Positions 56,850 to 64,000 of a stretch of DNA of 64,000 nucleotides are shown piece by piece. A program made the translations under genes and the position numbers. This stretch comes from Cryptomeria japonica. Taxonomy: Eukaryota > Streptophyta > Pinopsida > Cupressales > Cupressaceae. Every line of letters starts with the position of its first letter. Within the stretch, counting starts at the first letter, position 1. A model generated the notes under the pieces. That model saw only the letters and a list, made by a program, of their open reading frames with translations. It had not been told where the DNA came from and ran no database searches. The DNA is taken from positions 719,159,867 through 719,223,866 of the forward strand of contig NC_081413.1 of the NCBI RefSeq assembly GCF_030272615.1. The letters are read 5' to 3'.

Positions 56850-59800
56850 AAAAACAGTTACAAGCTCTTTTCGACCTCTGCAGTTTCTTCAACAAGCTGT
56901 TCAGTTGCAACCTCTTCTACCTTTTCAAGGGTGCTCTCCAACTATTACGGATCATGGGTGGCATATTTAATTGTCCACTCACCATACACCTCTTCTGTCG
57001 GCCATGAGAAATTAATCACTTTATCTTTAGTCTTAGTCAACCTTTTCCAACAATTTCTCATTTTGTTGACTTCTGAATTGAGAAAACCATAATGTGACTT
57101 AATTTTCTCTATCTCTTGAATTGTCAAAACAAAGAAAGAAGCATCATCTAAATCAATAATTCCTTTAACTCTTGCTGATAATTTAGCTTCTATTTCCTTA
57201 AGCCACATTTGTTTGTCCTTTAACTGATCCGGGCTAGCAAAAACTCCTGGGAGCAACTCAAAAACTTGATCAATGTACTCCTTTTTGCACAAATTTACCT
57301 TCCTATCAACATTATCCACTTCTGCTGCTAATTGTACTAAGATTTTAGCGACATCAGAAGTGGATTTAAGGATGGGATTCGCCCTTGCTTCATTGCAGGA
57401 TACACACATAAACTCTAAATCTTGCTCCCTAGGCCTCCATCTGTCAAAAATAGGCGTCAAAATGGCCTTGTCTCTCCTGAGCTCAGTCCATATTTCCATA
57501 ATTTTACCTACATTGTTGTAGAGCAATGAGGCATTTATTGTATCTACAAAACTAAAAATTGTAGCCCTTACTTTCTCCTCATATTTCTTTGCATATAAGG
57601 CCTGAGCCTGTTTCAAGTTTTCTAATTCCTAGGGAGTGATTTCAATCATTTGAGAGCTAGAGGGTGCTGGAGATGGTGGAAATTCAATGATAGGGCTAGT
57701 AGGTGGAGGTTTTGTAGGAGAAGAGGAGATCATCAGTGTTGAAGACTCACCTTGATGGTATTGTGCAGCCAACTGGCTCTGCAGCTTGGCAATGATGCTA
57801 TCCTTACCTCTTACCTCCTCCTTGGCATTGTTATAGGCCTTCAAAACTATTTCAAACTTAACTTGGAGGGCCTCTTTCTCTTTGGCTTCCTTCTCTGCTA
57901 CTGCAACACTAAATTTTGTAGTCTCTAACATAGTGCAAGCAGCCTCCACTACCCCTGTACTCTGTGTTCTCTTCACCATCATTCCACCAAGGTAACTTGA
58001 CCCTGGGGTGTCTTTGCTTTTCTTACTCTCATTTCTCTTGAGAGACCACATGACAAGTGCAAAATTGTCCTTACTGAAAGTAATCCCCTCCATGGATTTA
58101 GTCTCTTTTCTCACTGGATCTAGAACCAGGGCGTCTGCTATATCCCATTCAGGTAAGATAAGCACTCTAGCTTGTGCTACCATATCTCTTCCCTACTCAG
58201 GGGTGATGGTTTTGAATTCTTCCATCATCTCTTGCTTTATTTGCTCTTCCACCAGGGCTGGATCTTTATTGGGCTGCTAAAAAGGCACAAAATTGTTATC
58301 AGCTAAAAAGGCACTACTTGCTTGTTTTATCTCAGGATCCCACTCCTGACCTTTAAGTTCAATGGTGGTGATATCCATTTCAGCAGCAATGGGTTCTTTT
58401 GGCATTCCTTCCTCCACTTCATCATAAGTGTATGTAATTTCCCCTAGACTACCTAACTGAAGGAGTTGCTCAGCTGCTGCTTGCTCATTTCCTATATGGA
58501 TAGGGGATTGGGATGGGGAATACAAAGGTGTACCTGATTGCACTTCTTTCCCCACCCTTTGCTTCTTTGGGCTTTCTTCGATGTCAATGACATCTTGTAT
58601 CTTCCTCTTTCCTTTGGAGGTAGAGGGCTCCCCTATTGTAGGTATCAGCACACTATAAATGGATTTCTTATGCAGTGTATAATCACCAGGAGGGATTGCC
58701 TTGCTAGAAGCTGACCTACTTAGGATCATTCTTGCCTTCTCAGGGTTGCTCTTGATTACAGCTTCCCTCCTCTCCTTTAGTGTCTGCATCACATCTTCAA
58801 AGCAAACAATCAAAATCTTTATTTTCTCTTCCAGTGGGAAAAAGCTAGACAATGGGTCATAGCTGGCATCAAATTGATGCACAAAATCCAAGGCTTTCTT
58901 ATAAGCCACCCACTTCTCTTTCCTTAGCTCCTGCTCATCTAGATCAAACTCATTTTTGATGAGGTCTTCAGGAAACTAGAATTGATGAGGCCTACCTCTG
59001 CATGCTACCTTCTTCCTAAACATACCATTGAAGAAGTCTTCTATATCAGCACACTTGGACACTGCAGTGGACAAATGATAAAGCTTGAGGAAATCCTCAA
59101 AACAATTCTAGCCTCCTTTTGTTATTACAAATTGGTGAGCTATGGTAGCTGCAGAGAAAATAGTCCCTTTACCCCTGCTTGTCAACTCTGTCCCTTGTAA
59201 GCCACCAATTTTTCTAAGGATCTCTGTGATTCCTACTTTGAGAGGGACCTGGTAAGGTAGCAAAAATGGGGTGCCTCTGAAACCAAACACTCTGAAAATT
59301 GTGGAGACTGGATACAAGTAAATGTCACCCTAGTTATGAACAATTTTTATGTTCTTTGCGAATTCTTTTGGTCTTATGAATTACAGAAGAACTTTGGGGA
59401 TTCTTGGGTTCTCAGATGAGAGGAGAGTCCTTATTTTTGATGCAAAATATTTATCAAACTTCAAGAAACTGGCATCTTCTCTATCCCATGACAACACAGT
59501 ACTCCATAATTGTACCAGCATTTTTTCTCCTTCCTTCTCCTTAACAAGGTCTAGTCCACTTGCAAAGTAATCACCACCTTTGAAGAGAAAAAGATGCATC
59601 AGGAGTGAGTACCATCTGAAAGGCCTATCCACCTTTCCATTCTTGATTACTATTAACCCTCCATGAATAGCATCAGCAATGAAAGAGGCATAATCAAATG
59701 TAATTGTAAGAGAAGGATTCAAAATCTGAGCAATCATTAACAAGTAATGACTCGGCATATTTACTTCTGCATCTTCTCCCAAAACTTGGCAAAGTGCCCA

Positions 59801-60428
59801 ATACATTCCTTTAGCCCTCAGGGTGAACATACTTAATGAAAAGGGTTCTTGTGTGTTGGGTCCTACAACTGTTAACCCTCCTATTTTCACAAAAAAACTC
59901 TTTGAGAGGCCCATTCCTGAGATGACTCCTTTGTGCACCGTAAATTTGGGCCAATGATGTGAAATTTATAGGTTCTAAAAAATTGGTGAATTCAATATGC
60001 CCAAAAGCTGTCTGGAACTCTTCAGCATTAATCTCAACAAGTGTTTTCCCATTTACATCCCGAATGCTTCTTGTGACTGGATCATAGTTGAGCGCAATTT
60101 GGGTCAGCAAATCTGTGTCCATAAATACCCCTGGGACAACTAATTTCTCAACATCTAATTCCCAGATACAGTTTTGCAGGGCAGGAGAATTTCTCATTCT
60201 GAATCCAACTTTAAACAACCCCAACCCAGACAATCCAACCTGTGGGTCTCTCAACCAATTACCCTTGTCATATAATCCTTCTCCTATCTTTAAACAGGGA
60301 GCTTTGGGTACTAATTATTTTTCCTTTGATGCCTGATTAGTTGACAACGTCAACTGTTCTAAAAAATCATCACAGACACTTCTCTCTGAATAGTTAACTT
60401 TACCAGAAAATTCTCTTTTAGGAGCCAT
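56850..60428 (-). pseudogene. ORF3 of element R
   Basis: Second copy of the unknown ORF, colinear with 43410-47046. The ATG is at 60428. Lesions differ from the M-side copy: a stop at about 60308, a 1-bp insertion in an A-run at about 59887-59897 that shifts frame, stops at about 59380, 59330, 59110 and 58979, a deletion near 58277 that removes about 35 codons, and a stop at 58194. Conversely, it is open across stops found in the other copy (QFDASYDPLSSFFPLEEKIK; IQEIEKIKSHYGFLNSEVNK). Together the copies show one long ancestral frame, which supports real coding capacity. Confidence 0.72.
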
Positions 60429-62316
60429 TTTGAAAATGTAAGAAATGAATACCACTCCTAAACAATTCTGTGATGAATCAATTATCTTATTTAAAACACT
60501 ACACAGGAATTGCTACACAAGAATACGAGAGAACCTGTTCTTCACTTGAAGGAATTTGCTCTGCAACTGAACCGACTTGCTCTGTACCTGAAGAAAATAA
60601 CTCTGCATCTACTCTTCTACAAAATCCTTTAAAATATATCTTCACCCGGTTGATAGGAAATCAAATTTTGTACTCTGGGCCTTAACTACAATATTGATTC
60701 CGCATGCTTTGGCCGTCCCTTCAAAATTGAATTCATACGAGAATTCTTATTTTTTGCTCCAACGGATCACAACGTTCCTGCAAGTGTTTCATTTTGCTCT
60801 TTAGCAACTTCTTGATGCATAACTATCGAGCAGCTTAGTCCTGCGAAATAGCACCGACCATCCGATCAAAAGAAACTTGATCGAGCATTAGATTAACTAA
60901 CAAATTTGGCTCTGCGTCGGGTCCCACTTCTCTATTGGCTATATGATACCACGTGGCACCCAACTATTGGCCTTGAAATTTCCTTCGCAGTTGACTTAAT
61001 GCTGGCCGCGTGTCTTTCCTTTATACGGCCAGTTCAACCTTGGCGGGCCCACACTTTCTTCTTAAACCACGTGTCATCATGACATGTGGATGGCTCTCAT
61101 GCACTCTCGCTATTTTGCGGGGTATAAAAAATGAGCATCTTACCCTTGTGAAATAGCGCGGGCCGTCGGATCATCTCTTAAACTGATTGGCATTTAACCG
61201 TCTGAAAAGGCTCTCGGAAGGGGGGGCTCGTTGACTCACTGTGAACACCTGGCATCTAGTGACCTTCGGAGTTGACTTGTCACTTTGTTATATGCCAAAA
61301 AGAAACCACGAGGGACCACTTTCTTCTTAATAGCTATATCCTCCAGGGTCGCCATCATGACACGTGGACGGCTCTCATGCACTCTCACTATTTCGCGGAG
61401 TATAAAGAACGAGCATCTTACCCTTGCGAAATAGCGCGGGCCGTCGGATCATCTCTTAAATTGATTGGCATTTAACCGTCTGAAAAGCCTCTCAGGAGGG
61501 GTGCGCCCACTAACTCACTGTGAACACCTGGCATTCAGTCACCTTCAGAGTTGACTTGTCACTTTGTTATACGCCGAAAGGAAACCACGGGGCCCCACTT
61601 TCTTCTTAACAGCTGTATCCTCCAGGGCTGCCATCATGACCTGACTCACCTCTAGGGCCCGCCTTTTAGCCTTTAATCCTGACCTGCTAACTATTGTGAC
61701 TTCTGTCAGGTGCCGCCATTTTACTCGCTGTCAACAACTAGCTGGACTGTCTATGTGGCATGCCATGTGGTTTTTGCAACTTCACTGGTTTTAAACTACG
61801 TGCAACTTCGCCTACCGAAATAACGCGAGCCGTGGATCCATCCGCGAGATGCACACTAGTTACTGGGCCCGACAGCTTTAGGAGAAAAACACATAAGGCA
61901 TACATTTTTTGATTAATTAACATAACCGCCTAGGCAAACAACAAGGGGGAACACTTCCTACGACCCCATGACCCATTACTTAAGTAAATAAAGTAATGAA
62001 AGATAAGAAACCAGAGGGTTTAAAACAAACACAAGAGGATCTAAAATAAAAAACACGTAAACCCTTGAGGTCTAGAACAAAGCTGAAGCATTTGAAACTG
62101 TACCCTATTCAAAATTTCAACAAATCATAGCCAATCATGGCAAAAGAAAAGCCCATTTTTAATCAGTGATAACAGCGGCTCTGACTGGGGATGGTTGATC
62201 GCAAGGTCAACACAAGAAAACTCAGAAACTCTAGAGAAACAGACCAAAACACAGACCAAAACAGAAAAGCAAGAGAGGAACAAAATATGTACAAACAAAG
62301 GACCTACCATGCATGG
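60429..62316 (-). promoter_or_regulatory. Integrase-ORF3 spacer of element R
   Basis: It has the same organisation as 47047-48921. The 279-bp tandem repeat has anchors at 61075, 61353 and 61632. The palindrome around CCACGTGTCATCATGACATG lies at 61067-61089. A minus-strand TATA (CGTATAAAGG) lies at 61018-61027, and the GCGAAATAGCG pairs are present. An extra G-box, CCACGTGG, at about 60950-60957 is mutated in the M copy (CCACATGG). Conservation of these elements between diverged copies supports function in the ancestral element. Confidence 0.55.
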
Positions 62317-63525
62317 ACATTAAGAGAAATAATGCTTCAGGAATTGTCCATGCACTGGAAAATCCTGTATTTCATTATCCATGTTCTTCAAGAAATATGA
62401 ATCCTTACCATTTAAGTCACAAACCACAAAAGGGCCAATCCATAGTGATTCAAATTTCTTATGCTTTCCCTTATCTTGTCCTTTTGCATTCCACTGAAGA
62501 ACCATATCATCAATTTGAAACTTCCTTAGTGATGTCCTTTTATCAAAAAGATACTTTGACTGCAACTGGATCTTCTAATTTTTCTTATGGGCAGAAATCC
62601 TAAGCTCCTCCATTTCTACAATTTGGATCATTCTATTTTCCATTGCTTCAGATACCTCCATGTCCTCATTCTGCAAAAACTTATACACTGGAAGAAGGTT
62701 ATTTACCGACAGTCTGACTTGGGCACCATAAACTAATTCAAAAGGTGACATTCCAATGGATTTCTCAACTGTTATTCTATCTGCCCATAGAGCTAACTTC
62801 AACTTTTGATCCCAAGATCTTTTATTCTCTTCTAGGATTTTCTTGATGATATTCAACAGACTCTTATTGTTGGATTCTGCTTGTCCGTTCCCCTGAGGGT
62901 GATAAGGTGAAGAGTATGACATGAGTATACCGTGACTAGTACAAAAGCCTACAAATTCTTCTGATCTGAAACACATGGCATTATCCATCACCAATTTTGT
63001 AGGTGTCCCAAATCTAGTTACAATATTATCCATCAGGAAATCAATGACAATTTTATTAGTAGCTCTTCTTGTAGGGATTGCTTCTATCCATTTGGTGAAA
63101 TAATTAGTGGCCACTATGATCCATCCATGACCTCTCCCTGACTTCTCAACAATTTCTCCAATAAAATCAATGCCCCAGTGGACAAAAGGAGCTTCTACAA
63201 AGACTGGATTTAGGGGTAAAGCTCCTTCATATTTGAGCTTGGATGAGAATCTCTGACATGGGTCACATCTCCGAACATATGCATGGGTATCTTTAAATAA
63301 GATGGGCCAATAATACCTAGCCCGAATTATCTTACCAGCAGTAGTCTTAGCAGAATAGTGACCTCCACATACTCCATCATGCATTTCAGTCAACACCTGT
63401 TTAGCTTGAAATTCATCCAAACACATTAGTAACTCTCCATCTCTTTTTCTCTAGAAAAGATCACCCTGAATGAGCACATATTTTTGGGACTTGAGTTTCA
63501 GAGTTCTTTTCTAATTGTATGTCAT
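62317..63525 (-). pseudogene. Element R integrase
   Basis: It is nearly the same as the M integrase, in one frame, with stops at about 62575, 63450 and 63514. MHDGVCGGHYSAKT...CDPCQ, HWGIDFIGEI, KLVMDNAMCF and NGQAESNNKS are all present, so the HHCC and D-D-E residues are intact. Like M it begins ATG directly after TAA (63526-63528). It ends GQFLKHYFS at the conserved hairpin. Confidence 0.88.
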
Positions 63526-64000
63526 TTATTCTGGGAGTGTATCACCTCTCAAAACTTGGATTATCTCTGTGTACCAAGGTTGCCTCTCAATACTAGTGAC
63601 CAAAGCATCTCTAACCTCAATATTGTGTATTTCTACATTCATGAGATTCAACTCAGTCATGAGCTTAGCCAAACCTAAACCTCTCACCAATTTCATGATC
63701 TTTATCTCCAAGTTGAATTCTTGAATTCTATTAATCCATCTGCATCTCTTTCCAGTAACCTCAGACTAAGACAAAATATCTTTAACTGCAGCATGTGGGA
63801 CATAGGCAATGATATTTGCATTCACTAAATATGGCCTAAAAGCCTTAACAGCTTTAACTAGGGCATAAACTTGTTTCTCCATGGTTTCATATTTTAGTTC
63901 TGCCGCCTGCAAAGACTTACTATAGAAAGCTATGGGATGTTCATATCTTTCATTGTCCTTTTGTAGTAATACTTCAGCCACCATATGATATGAAGCAAAA
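63526..64000 (-). pseudogene. Element R gypsy RNase H, truncated by the window edge
   Basis: Readable motifs are MVAEVLLQKDNERYEHPIAF, ETMEKQVYALVKAVKAFRPY, NANIIAYVPHAAVKDILS, a stop at about 63766, then LEIKIMKLVRGLGLAKLMTE and DTLPE before TAA. The T-D-H Asp is absent, as in M (YVPH). RT lies beyond the right edge. The linker to integrase is colinear with M. Confidence 0.85.

Noticed and set aside
1-64000. Host genes, tRNA/rRNA genes, CRISPR arrays or bacterial features
   Set aside because: All recognisable coding pieces belong to retrotransposons, a LINE or a PMD pseudogene. The repeat arrays are contiguous minisatellites without spacers.

Overview
The window is plant nuclear DNA made almost entirely of nested, decayed LTR retrotransposons, plus one LINE. 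No host gene, rRNA, tRNA or CRISPR array was recognised. The very low gene density, the large Tat-like Ty3 elements and the mixture of old copies suggest a big genome, possibly a conifer or other gymnosperm. The taxon is an inference and is not proven by the sequence.

Layout. (1) 1-8702, minus strand: the 5' part of a Ty3/gypsy Tat-like element (Gypsy-1): 5' LTR, PBS, long leader, gag, protease, and the first RT codons at the window edge. (2) 8703-17765, plus strand: LTR pieces and two broken Ty1/copia elements (A and B), each with gag, protease and integrase but no recognisable RT-RNase H. (3) 17768-38404, minus strand: a second Tat-like element (Gypsy-2) with 3' LTR, an antisense plant-mobile-domain (PMD) pseudogene, integrase, archaeal-type RNase H (aRH), gypsy RNase H (gRH), RT, protease, gag and leader. 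Its leader is interrupted at about 31011-36785 by a 5'-truncated LINE and an unknown ORF. (4) 38405-64000, minus strand: parts of three tandem copies of a different Tat-like element, called L (truncated left copy), M (complete middle copy) and R (right copy running off the edge). The repeat period is about 13.4 kb.

The most interesting object is the L/M/R element. Its domain order is gag - protease - aRH - RT - degenerate gRH - integrase. The aRH therefore lies before RT, whereas Gypsy-2 in the same window has it after gRH, the order described for Tat elements. A further ORF of about 1,200 codons (called ORF3 here) lies downstream of integrase. It is separated from integrase by a 1.85-kb spacer that carries 279-bp tandem repeats, hairpin-forming GCGAAATAGC-type motifs, a G-box palindrome and a sense-strand TATA box. 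The spacer looks like an internal promoter or part of a giant LTR. A PBS-like site (TGGCGACTCTGCTGGGGA) lies between ORF3 and the next gag, so neighbouring copies appear to share a single LTR.

Almost every coding region is broken by stops or frameshifts. The longest open stretches are the M integrase (48922-50130), the M RT-gRH (50131-51411) and the first 517 codons of the L-side ORF3 (45493-47046).
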